DNA of 64,000 nt from Zeugodacus cucurbitae. Its lineage: Eukaryota; Arthropoda; Insecta; Diptera; Tephritidae. Positions 44,480 through 55,810 of this stretch are shown in pieces (within the stretch, counting starts at the first letter, position 1; the number at the start of each line of letters is the position of its first letter). Location: assembly GCF_028554725.1 (NCBI RefSeq), contig NC_071668.1, positions 52,123,732 to 52,187,731 on the forward strand, in the 5' to 3' direction. The notes beneath the pieces were generated by a model, which searched no databases, had not been told where the DNA came from, and saw nothing but the letters and a program-made list of their open reading frames with translations. Position numbers and translations under genes: made by a program.

Positions 44480-46750
44480 AATAATGGAAGCCGACGACGG
44501 TTGGGGACGAGGCATATCCTCGTGTGGTTCAGGAAACTCAATTGCATGGTATGCCGACATTATTTCTTTCGAGCTGAGGAATAGCGAGCGTTATAACACG
44601 ATGTTGGCCAACGCGGAGGTGTGCCACCTCATGTTTCTCATCTAAATATGGACATATTGAGTGCAAAATTTGACGACTCTATAATTTCGAGAGCCAGAGC
44701 CAGTCAAATGGCCGCCAAAATCATGCGATTTAAAGCCTCTAGATTATTTTCTCTAGGCATCCAGCATTCTCGAGGAGCTCGAAGACAGCATTCATCGAAC
44801 TTTAGTCGGAATAATGCACCCGATCATCGAATATTTACGTAAACGGATAGACGCCTTGGAAGTTCCGCTTAAACATCAGAAGATATTTCGCCTTGTCCTC
44901 ATTCACCTCCAGACCCATCCGCTACGCTTCCTTATCCAGGCTTCCGATGATATCAATAGCATCGGCGTACGCCAGCAGCTGTACACTCTTATAGAAGATT
45001 GTGCCTTCTCTATTTAGCACTGCAGCTCGTATTATTTTTTCCAGCATCCAGTTAAAGAAATCACACGATAGAGAGTCACCTTGTTTGAAGCCTCGTTTGG
45101 TATTGACCGGCTCGGAGAAGTCCTTCCCAATCATGACGGAGCTTTTGGTGTTGCTCAACGTCAAATTACAAAGCCGTATTAGTTTTCGGGGATACCAAAT
45201 CCAGATATCGCGGCATAGAGGCAACTCCTTTTCGTGCCTTCGAAAGCGGCTTTAAAACCGACAAAAAGGTGGTGTGTGTCGATCATCTTTTCACGGGTCT
45301 TCTCCAAGATTTGGCGCATGGTGAATATCTGGTCAGTTGTGGATTTTCCAGGTCTAAAGCCACACTGGTAAGGTCCAACCAGTTTGTTGACGGTGGGCTT
45401 TAGTCTTTCACACAGTACTCTCGATAGAAACTTATAGGCGATATTTAGGAGGCTTATCCCACGGTAATTGTCACAGATTGTGGGATCTCCCTATTTATGG
45501 ATTGGGCAGACAAACTGAGATTCCAATCGTCATGTTCTTCACTGCCGTATTTGAATAGCACGGCCGGTAATATATCGACCCCCGCAGCTTTGTTGTTCTT
45601 CGGGTTCGCCATTTCCTGGTGTTCTACTATCACTGTCATTCAGCAGGTCGGAGAAGTGTTCCCTCCAAAATTCCAGTATGCCCTGGACATCGGTTACCAG
45701 ATTACCATCTTGGTCTCTACATGAGGATGCTTCGGTCTGAAAACCTTCATTAAATCGCTTCATTTTTTCAAAATTTTTTCAAAACGGAGGTAATGTCTGC
45801 CACCTTCTCAAGCTCTTCATACTCACGCATTTCAGCCTCTTTCTTTTTTGTCTGTACATGCGTTTCGCTTCCCCCTTCAGTTCTCGGTATCTATCCCATC
45901 CCGCACGTGTTGTGGTCGTTTGCAACGTTGCGAGGTAGGCAGGCTGTTGTAAGTACAAACTCGTTTTTTGTCGTTGCCGAAATCCAATTGTTTCGGCTGC
46001 AGCGATACACAATGAGTTTGAGATGCCATTCCACAGTTCCCTTATACCGAGATACTGATGAGTGTTCTCAGAAAGCAGGAGTGCAAGTCGAGTAGAGTAT
46101 TTCTTGGCTGTCTGCTGCGTTTGCAACTTTTCGACGTCGAACCTTCCTTGTGGTTGTTGACGGGCGTTCTTTGCTGCGGGGTGCGTATATTCGCTGCAAC
46201 CAGATAATGGTCCGAGTCTATATTTGGTAGTCGGAGCGTAGGCACGTCTAAAACACTGGTGACATGTCTTCCCATCTATCGCAACATGATCGATATGATT
46301 ACGCGTGTTTCGATCAGGAGACAGCCGTGTTGCTTGATGAATTTTATTGTGCTGGAATCTGGTACTACAGAAACCATATTTCGGGCCCCAGCGAAGTCGA
46401 TCATCATCAGACCTTTTGGCGTCCATTGCATTTCTTGGATGGCGGTGATGTCAACTTTGCAGAAGCACCTTCCCAATTAAGGGTCCGGACATTCCAGGTG
46501 CATGCCCTTAAAACGTTTGCAGGGGTCGTCATCAAAAGGGGGGTTCCTCATCCAAGTATGTCGTCGATTTTTGATTGGTACTTCGTTTTTATGTGATGGC
46601 TCCCAAACCCTATGCACAACCTCAGAAGCGGGTTCGCTTTCTCACTTTAGCTCGCCTCCAAACGGCTGTTTGTTGGCTACCCAGAGGATATTTGGTCAAA
46701 AACCGGAAGTCGTGAGCTGCTTGAACCATGTGTGAAACAATCAAAAACTT
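44480..46750 (-). pseudogene. Long degraded LINE (endonuclease and reverse transcriptase)
   Basis: Read on the minus strand from 46750: RACTWNVRTLNWEGAS-like and AIQEMQWT (APE-type endonuclease), DSDHYLVAA, a linker, VTDVQGILEFWREHFSDLLN, and then reverse transcriptase with LSNTKSSV, TKRGFKQGDSLSCDFFN and LAYADAIDIIG. The catalytic YADD has become YADA. Frames are broken many times. The C-terminal GHVVRM part is missing. Same family as 62.2 kb, and the longest copy in the window. Confidence 0.8.
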
Positions 46751-46759
46751 TCCTCACTT

Positions 46760-47780
46760 ACGTGAACTTCTATACATGATCCCATCCTCCAATATAACTG
46801 CTTGTACTTTATCAATAGACCCATTAAACAGATTGCTGGGCTATAGCTAGCGTCATTTAATATATTAATATCTAGGATCGCGCTAGGATATGCAGACCAT
46901 TTATAATTAGAGAAAAATAAACTGTAGGATTTCTACCGCGACACAAATTTGATAGTGTTCATACCGCAGGAGCACATTTCATTTGAGGAGCTTATAACAG
47001 AAGTTAGTATTTCAATAAAAGAGTGAGAACGAAGTCGGCTTTAGTATACCCTCCCACGATTTCAGAATTGAAATGTGTATGGTTAAATAAACCATACCTC
47101 CGGAAATTTATAGTTTTGAGATATATTCTCATTTTATGTTGGAAATTGACAATTTTTTTCTTGCGATCTTTCTATTTATAGTAAATTTTTCATTTATATT
47201 ATCAATTTATTATACACTAACGCTAAAATGTGTTAAAAAGTTAAATGATTTTTTAGAGCAAATCAGAGGAGAAGCAGAATTACCTCTATCTAACCATACC
47301 CATTTTAACCCTGGAATCGTAGGATGGTATATTGAAGCTTTTCATTGCAACGTTTAATTATATTTCTGTTCGATTTTCTTATGACACGAACAACATTTTC
47401 ATACATATTTGAGATTTTCGTTAAAGTTTGGAAATATTTTGATAAGTGTGACGACAAAACCGCGTGTAAAGTGTATGTATTTATTTTTTTAATTGAAAGA
47501 ATCTGTTGGTAATTTTATTCGATGCATCATATCGGAAAAAAACATCGATGCATTTTTTTGACTTCGCTCATCTGGCCATATCCGTTGTAATTTAAAACTT
47601 TAAACCTGTTCATCTCAAAAATCAAATTTTACGTCGGTTGACACGATTTTTCGAAAAGTTTTGAAATAATATTATTATACCAAGTTTATAAATTTTAGAT
47701 GAACCACTAATGAGGTGATGGTGTCATGTGTAAAAGTTCACGCAAGTGAGAAAAAATCCTTACTTTCTCTTGAAGGTGAC
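46760..47780. other. Intergenic, no gene seen
   Basis: AT-rich. A hydrophobic 73-codon frame at 47136-47357 has no family resemblance, promoter or splice context. Confidence 0.5.
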
Positions 47781-47789
47781 CACAACCGC

Positions 47790-48172
47790 TTATTTTGCAT
47801 ATGGCTCAAGCAGCTCACGACTTCAGTTTTGGACTTAGACCAAGTATCTTTCGATAACACGACAAGGAACTGCCTCTATGCCTGAATAGCTTATATGACT
47901 ATGTAAACTAATGTTGGATAATACAAAACGCTCAAGCAGAGTGACTCATTATCATGCAACTTATTCAATATATTGCTGGAGAAAATAATACGAGCTTAAG
48001 AGCTAAATAGAATAGGTACAATCTTCTAAGAGAGTGTACAGCCGCTGGCATACGCGGATATCATTGGCCTTAATAACCGCACTGTTAGTTCTGCTTTCTC
48101 CATGCAAAGAAGAGGTGCAAATGGCTCTGGTGGTGAATTAGGACAAGACGAAACATATTCGGCCATTCCATG
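47790..48172 (+). pseudogene. LINE reverse transcriptase relic
   Basis: Pieces such as LLEKIIRA (CTGGAGAAAATAATACGAGC), an equivalent of FYKSVQLLAYAD (GCTGGCATACGCGGATATCA), and NNRTVSSAFS followed by a VVNEDKT-like end match the LINE family at 62.2 kb, on the plus strand with many indels. Confidence 0.65.
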
Positions 48173-48177
48173 TAAAA

Positions 48178-48290
48178 TAGCGCGAAATATCAGTTAGTGT
48201 TGTTTTTGGAGCATCAAGCAAAGAGAACATTTTCATCTGTAATGAAGTTATTTCATATGTACTTATATGAGTTTTCATATGTGTACGGAG
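48178..48290 (-). pseudogene. Helitron fragment, paralogue of the 42.6 kb copy
   Basis: TTGGAGCATCAAGCA and GAACATTTTCATCTGTAATG repeat 42620-42665 (the DENVLQ...LDAPN region on the minus strand). The following AGTTTTCATATG leads to the unoccupied MITE site. Confidence 0.65.
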
Positions 48291-48446
48291 TATGGATATG
48301 TACCAAAGTGATCAGGATAGTAGAAATAGTTGAAATCGGTCCAGGAATTACCCCAGGCTCTATATACTAAAAATAATGATTTTCGTTATTCTAATGGACT
48401 CTATGCCGAATATGTATGTTGCTCAAATGTGTGTTATATTAATAAA

Positions 48447-49207
48447 ACAAGAAAAAAACGTTAACTTCGGCTGTACCGAAGCTAATATACCCTTCACAGG
48501 TGCATTTCTTTTAGTAACTATGTGTTTAAGCAAATCTAAAGACGTAAGAAAAAGTAAGTAAAAAAAAGAAAACATTTTACTAATTGCTTTTAGCCGGGTT
48601 GTTTGCTAGAAACATTAAGGTTATATAGTTAACCGATCTGAACAATTTCTTCGGAGATTATATTATTACCTTAGGCAGTAATCCATGTCAAATTTCGTGA
48701 AGATACCACGTGAAATGCAGAAGTTTTTCATATAAGCCATTGATTCCGATCGTTCAGTTCGTATAGCAGCTATATGCTATAGTAAACCGATCTGAACAGC
48801 TATATGCTATAGTATACCGATCTGAACAATTTTTTCGGAGATTAAATTATTTCTATGAACAATAACTCACACCAAATTTCGTGAAGATATGTAGTAAAAT
48901 GCGGAAGTTTTCCATACAAGCCCTTGATTCCGATCGTTCAGTTTGTATGGCAGCTATATGATATAGTGGTTCGATATCGATAGTTCCGACAAGTGAGCAG
49001 CTTCTTGAAGAGAAAATAACATCTGCAAAATTTCAACACGATATCTTAAAAACTAAAGGACTAGTTCGTATATATACAGACAGACGGACATGGCTAAATC
49101 GACTCAGTTCAACATACTGATCATTTATATATGTATATACTTTATAGGGTCTCTGACGCTTCCTTCTGGGTGTTACAAACTTCGTGACAAACCCTGTTCA
49201 GGGTATA
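48447..49207 (+). repeat. Repeat B element, complete
   Basis: Starts ACAAGAAAAAAACGTTAAC with the hairpin CTTCGGCTGTACCGAAG followed by TATACCC, and ends CAGGGTATA. The right part has the ACAGACGGACATGGCTAAAT and CTTTATAGGGTCTCTGACG blocks also familiar from drosophilid repeats. Internal near-duplicate blocks carry ACCGATCTGAACA. It interrupts repeat A sequence that is continuous in the 43.2 kb paralogue. Confidence 0.7.
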
Positions 49208-49239
49208 ATTAGAAAAAGTAAATTGCGGGAGTACTATGA

Positions 49240-50325
49240 AAGTCATTTCTTTTTATATTTTACCTTTAGGTTTATAGATTTGTAAAAAAACGTCATTCGC
49301 TAAAATCTAATTATTTTTTATTTTAACTAACTAATATACATATGCGCTTATAGAAGAAACTTATGTTCTGCTGAAAATACCATAATTCATTAATTATATT
49401 TCGATTATTGGGTACCACCTGATCAACCATTATGTTATAGCCTCCTCATTTAGCGGTTTAACCAACCGTATGGACGTTGATTAATAATCAGCTTCGTCCA
49501 CAAACGATAACAAATGATAAAACCTTATTTACTTTCTTTGGTGTTACTCATGCTTTTCAAGATTCAAAGACTAGAGAAAAGCCAGTCGAATTAGTCCGGA
49601 GTGACTAGGAGATGGTGCGTGCCGATTCATTTTCATGAATCCCTTAATTTTTGATACCAAGTTATGATGTCCACAATAAAACATTCTCACGAACAAAGTA
49701 TTCTGTGATAGTTGAGTTGTGATGCAAGTTGAGGTGTGATTATCGAGCGTAAACTGTAGTTTACCCATGCATCAGCTTCATAATGTTTTGTTTTTCTAGG
49801 AAGGTGTCAAAAGTTTAAATTAATAGGCAATGTATATGAAATATGACCGATATGATCTTCTAAATTTTCTAAGTAAATCTCGCGTGCAAGTATATATTTT
49901 ACCAACTTCTTGCTTTCGGTGATTTATATTCCTTGTGATATCATATGAGGGTGATCTGTACTTAGTCTCACTGTACGATAGCACCACTATCACAAGAGAA
50001 CTATGATGAAATCAAAATTTTAGTCGAATCGGATAAATATGTAGTTACATTTTGACAACGTGTAGGCGGATTATTAAGACAATGTAGTGATAGCATAACG
50101 ATTTTTGCTGACTGAGGTGACTCTTTGATGGTGACAATTAAAATTGGTTAAAGAGCTCTTCGTGAAACCTTGGGTTTTCGCCGGTATTTATACTTGTGTA
50201 CTTATATGGACACCATTGTCAGTTAATCATTGAACACGACGGACTGTATGCTCTTCTATGGAAATTATTTAATTCAAATTAATGTTTGGTTCTTAGAAAT
50301 ATAAGTTCGGAACTGATAAGGACAA
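49240..50325. repeat. Duplicated spacer upstream of homologue 4
   Basis: 49240-49330 matches 43270-43370 (TTTACCTTTAGGTTTATAGA, CGTCATTCGCTAAAATC). 49610-50325 matches the 39.1-40.1 kb and 54.7-55.2 kb flanks. No coding frame. Confidence 0.6.
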
Positions 50326-50329
50326 CATT

Positions 50330-50860
50330 TTTATAATAAAGCTACAGTGATCTTAAATTTGCTTCTTAGTTTAACGCAAACAGTCGTTGGATCGTTAGCT
50401 CAACTTTTACATGAAGAAAATGCATGTGGCTATTTGGAAGTATGCTGTAGTACAAAAGATAAGGTATATGTTAACAACTTGGGAATTCAATACGAGTTCT
50501 CTTCACTCTCATTTGCTTCTCTTTCAGTTAACGGAACCGAACATACCCATCCAATCAGCCGAGAGGCACGAAGGTTGTGGTTATCGTAATCCAACTGGTG
50601 TAGGTTTCAGAATTACTAGCGACAAAGAAGGCGAGTCAGAGTTTGGTGAATTCCCTTGGATGGTGGCCATTCTGCGTGATGGAATAAACCTTAAACGGTT
50701 ACATATGTGGTGGTTCTGTAATTCTGTAATTGCAATTTTATGGTTTAAGACACGTTCAATATTATCCGTTGCGTTTGAATATACTCAAAAAGACATTTCA
50801 TTTCAACATTATTTGATCTCCAAAGCTCTGTTTTTTTTTGTTGATAAGTTATAGACGACC
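50330..50860 (+). pseudogene. Protease homologue 4, pseudogene
   Basis: The promoter block (TTTAACGCAAACAGTCG) runs straight into the end of the clip exon (ACGYLEVCCSTKDK), so the leader intron, signal peptide and first half of the clip are deleted. The small intron (donor GTATAT, acceptor CTTTCAG at 50526) and the protease start (ERHEGCGYRNPTGV to FPWMVAILRDG) follow. Then a short frameshifting deletion and a large one (about 0.8 kb) jump past the stop codon, to sequence matching 41575 in homologue 2. No functional product is possible. Confidence 0.85.
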
Positions 50861-50864
50861 ACAT

Positions 50865-51485
50865 ATCAGGCCCCGGCAAAGTCGAAGCCCATTTGGTGAT
50901 GTTATATCATGGATACCTTCTTCAAAGATACCTTCTTTAACCATCATAGCGTTGAAATCACCAAGTACGTTTTCTACATCGTGACGGGGGCAGCGCTCGT
51001 AGGTACGTTCTATGCTTTCATAGAAGGTATTTTTGATCAGAACGTCCTTCTCTTCCGTCGGGGCGTGGGCGCAAATTTGCGATATGTTGAACATCGCGTT
51101 GATAGAGATTGTGGCTAGCGTTCATCCCCCGGAGTGAATGCTAGGTCTCGACGACGGAGTCTCTCACGAATCCCACACCGAATCTGCGCTCCTTTATTTG
51201 ACCGCTGTAGTAGATGTCACAAGGACCCACCTTCTTCCGTCCTTGTCCCGTTCATTGCATTTCTTGGATGGTGGTGATGTTATCCTTTACTCTTACGAGG
51301 ATACCAAACAGCTGGGCAGACGCACCTTCCCAATTAAGGGTCCGGACATTCCAGGTGCATGCCCTTATATCGTATTCCTTAATACGTTTACAGTGGTCGT
51401 CAACAAATTTGGGGTCTCTCATCCCAGACTGTTGTTTCGTTTTCATTTTCATTGGGGTGTTTTTTAAGTGGGATTCGCCTTCTCA
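50865..51485 (-). pseudogene. LINE endonuclease relic
   Basis: The minus strand opens KFVDDHCKRIKEYDIRACTW followed by NVRTLNWEGASAQLFG and NITTIQEMQ, the N-terminus of an APE-type endonuclease. It goes on with decayed GVGFV-like and GDFNA-like (GDFNAMMVKEG near 50950) motifs. This is the 5' part of the same LINE family. Confidence 0.75.
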
Positions 51486-51489
51486 CTTT

Positions 51490-52825
51490 AGTCGAAAATA
51501 GTAGATCTAGTAAAATAAATCCGTTATTTTTCAAAGATATGGGCTAAGTAATTTGTATCTCGCGTTGTATAAGTACATATAATCGGCCGGCTATACATAT
51601 TGATGGAGACTCTGTCTGTAGAAGCTTCGAGAAATTTTTTAAAATTGACTGTCACAATAGCAACGAGAGTTTCTATATCGTCACGTCCAGCGTAGACACG
51701 ACAAATGCGGTTCATGCGGTGTGGTTCGTTAACCCTTTCATGTCAGAATTAAAATGGGCGGAGCTAACATTTTTTTAGGACAGATATATATTAGCCTTAA
51801 CTCAAATATGAAGTGATAAAAATTTCAAAGTCCTATGTATCCTGGTTCATTAGTTACAGGATGTTGCTTATAGGCACAAATTAGATTATTATAAAAAAAC
51901 TAAACACTTTTCTCGTGAAAATTTTTTTTTAAATAACTCTCTTATCTTTACTTATTTATATAGTTCATTTTGTTTTAAAATAAAACAATTTTTTTTTATG
52001 TTTTTGAGCACTTTTTGTATAAACACTTCAGTATAACTTTTTCGCGAAACCGATTTTTACAATTCCACTCTGCGGAGAAGGCCAACAGAATGAATACGTG
52101 CACAGCTCATTACAAAAAATGTAACTGTAAGCTTGCACAACACATAAGTCTACATAATTGAAAAAACCGCTGGTCAAAAATATTTAAATAACGAGAGTTA
52201 GAAGCCGGTAAGTACAATGTTGCCTATAGGCAACATTTGGCATGAAAGGGTTAATTGAGGGCATATCACAAATTCAAACATATGTTTTCAAATGAAGTCT
52301 TTATATTATTATCATGAGGAATGATTGATTCAGTCAAATATGAATAGAATTATGCTGTATAAGGTGAACAGAATAATTCATATTTCAAGCTTTGAATAAG
52401 TCAAAAAAGGTAAAAAACAAAACATTGATTTAGGTGACTTTTGAAGTCAAAAAGAATCGGCCAATGCCGATGCTTACATTTGTGGCTGAACTGGTCCGAT
52501 TAATTGGTCGGGCTCTACCACTTAATGCACAACGTAGGCGTTCCTGTTAATTTTTGAACAATTAATAGCATCAATGACTGTTCATTCAATATGCTGTGTT
52601 GCAATATTAACAGGATTTATTGCGGATTTTGTATGATAGTTTCTATTAATATTCTACATTATCTTTGAGTTATCACCGGTTTCCGCCAAGTTCTCTTTAA
52701 ATTCTCCTTTAGCATTTGTTTGTCTTCTTCTTTTTATTAACATTATAAACAGTATTCATTGAAATACTATAAATCGTAACTAACTTCGAAGCCGAAACAC
52801 TAGTCTTAATCTTGCTAACAGTCTC
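51490..52825. other. Intergenic, no gene seen
   Basis: AT-rich, with long T and A runs. No frame or transposon core is supported. Confidence 0.5.
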
Positions 52826-52829
52826 CGAT

Positions 52830-53092
52830 CTTACGCGGTTATAGCCGAGTCCACAACAGCGCACCACTCATCTCTCTTTTTGGCAGTTTGGCGCCAATTG
52901 GTAATACCAAGTGGCCTTAAGTCCTTCTCCACCTGGTCCTGGTCGGAGTGGAGGTCTCCCTCTTCCTCGGCTTCTACCAACGGGTACTGCATCGAACACT
53001 TTCAGAGCTGCAGCTCGTCCATTCGAACAAGATGACCTAACCAGCGTAGCCGCTGTCCATTTATTCGCTGGACAATCACTACTCTTTCTCAA
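52830..53092 (-). pseudogene. LINE C-terminal relic
   Basis: The minus strand gives ALKVFDAVPVGRSRGRGRPP and the ending WYYQLAPNCQKER, matching the C-terminus of the 62.2 kb LINE copy, with a 3' end in GCGTAAGATCGG-like sequence. Part of the GHVVRM region is deleted. Confidence 0.7.
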
Positions 53093-53099
53093 TCCAAAT

Positions 53100-55280
53100 C
53101 CAAGGATAAATTCTAAATCGCCGTGTGTAAATACTTTTGACTACTGCGAGTCTTCAGTTAATTTGATTATTTCTCCGCCATATTTCTAGCTACTGTAACC
53201 AAATCGACTTCATTCGCTCGGGAATAGATCAAGGTTTACAACAACATAGTTACCCTGCGACAACAACAACAACAAGCGAATGCTTTTTGTGTGAAACTTG
53301 TAAAAAAACGTCCGATGTGTAAATAATTTTGACTACCCTCTGTATATTCATTGGCCTTTGATTTCGGTTTTCCGTTTTATTATATTTATTCCATAAATAA
53401 ATAATTCATAAATCCTGGAAAACAAGTTACATATGTTCTTTTAAAAACCACGTAACCCATTAATTATATTTCGATTATCGGGTATCAGCTGATCAATTCT
53501 AGAACCTAGATACCGTAACATTATATTATAGCCTCTTCAATTAACCACATATGCCCTTCCGTACCTAAATTATCGCTTGACCAATTGTTTGACCGGACAG
53601 ACGGATGTTGAGCTGTGACCACGTCCACTTACCTAGAAATGTAAATTGTAAAATACTCTGAATATCTATTACAAAAGTCTTAACTTCTTTTTTGTTTATA
53701 TTTTGCATTTGTCCGTTTTTGCGTATCTTCAATACAATCTCATATTGCTAATTGTAACGTGTACGCATGTTTTATTAAGATAACAAGATTAAAATTCAAA
53801 TTACCGCTTGACCGAATGGACGAATGGGGCTATACCAGTGTAACCCATGAAAAATTAAGCGATTTTCGTGAAGTTTTTTAAAAGAAAGTACTTGATCGAT
53901 TGTTTCGAAGTTTTTTGCACATAATAAGGTATATTTTTAGCAATATTTCAAAATTTTTTCTTAACAAAAATATTGAAAAAGAACAGAGTTATATGCTATC
54001 TTCGTAGGTGTCAAAAAAAAGTTCCCTAACTGCTGACATGATTCTGGCCGAATGAGTTGCCGAAACGAAAAAAATTCAAATAGGTTATTAAAGTTAATAT
54101 TTAACTATATCCTATACAATTATTAACGATTGAAAAATATCAAAAATTGACAAAATGGCTGAAGTTCTGAAGAAAAAAATCGTTTTTTAGGTAAAAAAAA
54201 TGGTATTTTTTTAATGCCAAATTGACAATTTTCAACCAATCAAAAATATCGTAGGTCATTGTGTAGTAAATATATTCAAGAATACTCAGTTTAAATTTGG
54301 AGTCGATCGGTTAATGTATCGTTGAGTTATGATGTAAGCAATTTTGAGAAATGTCGTTTCGAGAAAAACGCGTTTAAAGTTTCGACTATAGCTGCTTATA
54401 CCAGCGAACGGGCGCTCTTTCGAACGCTACCATTCAAATACTATTCAAGATACGATCTTACAGGATATTTTTGAAAGTATAAACTATCGAATAAGCAAAA
54501 AATAAAAAAGTCGATTTTTTGAAAATCTCACACCGTTATAGCCCCTTAAGAAAAATCTTATCGGAGAGCGCCTGGTCAAGAGAACAAATTATTTTACTCT
54601 ATTTACGGACAGTTAAATACAATTTAACGCTAAATCAATCTAGTCTAGAATGGGTATTCATTCATCATCATTTGAGGATAACATTTATTTTTATTAGTTG
54701 AGATGTAATATACAGTGTGAACATATTCATTTTCATGAATCCATTAATTTTTGATACCAAATTATGAAGTTCATAAGAAGATATGTTTACTGATTTTCGT
54801 TAAAATATCTCACGAACAAAGTAATCTGTTGTTAGTTGAGATGTGATACGAGTTGTGCGGTGATAGTTATCTATGCATCATCTTTTCAATGGATAGTTCT
54901 CCTAGGAACGTGTTGAAAGTTTTCAAATTAATAGGTATCGATGTATATGAAATATGATCGATATGATCTTCCCAATTTTCTAAGTAAATCTCGCGTGCAA
55001 ATATATATTTTATCAATTTCTTGCTTTCGGTGATTTATGGGCTTTATGATGGCATACGAGAGTGCTCTGATAAGTATTTAGCCTCTCTGCCCGATGGCAC
55101 CACTATCACAAGTGAACAAAGATGAAGTATATTCTCGTAGGAGGCTACTGACAAAATTCGAATCGGAGATATATGTAGTTACATTTTGACCACTTGAAGG
55201 CGGATTTTTAAGGATATGCAGTGAAAGCAAACAAGGTTGGTTCCTAGAAATATAAATCCGAAACTGATAAGGACAACATT
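53100..55280. repeat. Spacer and duplicated flank upstream of homologue 5
   Basis: 53440-53520 (CATTAATTATATTTCGATTA, TCAGCTGATCAA) matches 49380-49430. 54540-55270 matches the flanks at 39.0 and 49.6 kb. The middle is unique AT-rich sequence. No gene. Confidence 0.5.
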
Positions 55281-55810
55281 TTTATAATAAAGCTACAGTG
55301 ATCTTAAATTTGCTCCTCAGTTAAAGCAAACAATCGTCGGATCGTTAGCTCTAACTTTTTTGTGTTAATTGATCAGCATTGGTGAGTTAAACCACAAGCT
55401 GTTGTTGGTGGTAGAAAAGTTTGTGGTGTTAAATAAAGAGTGCGTTGAACGTTATTTTTCGACGCAGAAGGGGCGGTGGTTAAAAGTGGTCAACAGATCA
55501 TCGATATACGCATGGTTGGGGAAGATCCATGTGGCTATTTGGAAGTATGCTATAATACAGAAGATAAGGTATCTGTAGACAACTTGGAATTTCGATACGA
55601 GTTCCCTTCACTCTCAATTTCTTCTTTTTCAGTTAACGGAACCCAACATACCAATCCAACCAGCCGAGAGACACGAAGGTTGTGGTTATCGTAATCCAAT
55701 TGTTGTCCTGAAAGCTGAACATTGCGCGCTTCAAACGTCAAACCACATTGATAGTACGCGCCGGAGAGTGGTATACACGAACCAAACAGGAGGTGTTGCA
55801 ACATCAAGAT

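Noticed and set aside
47136..47357. 73-codon hydrophobic frame that could be a membrane protein
   Set aside because: AT-rich DNA yields Phe/Ile/Leu runs by chance; no promoter, splice sites or family features.
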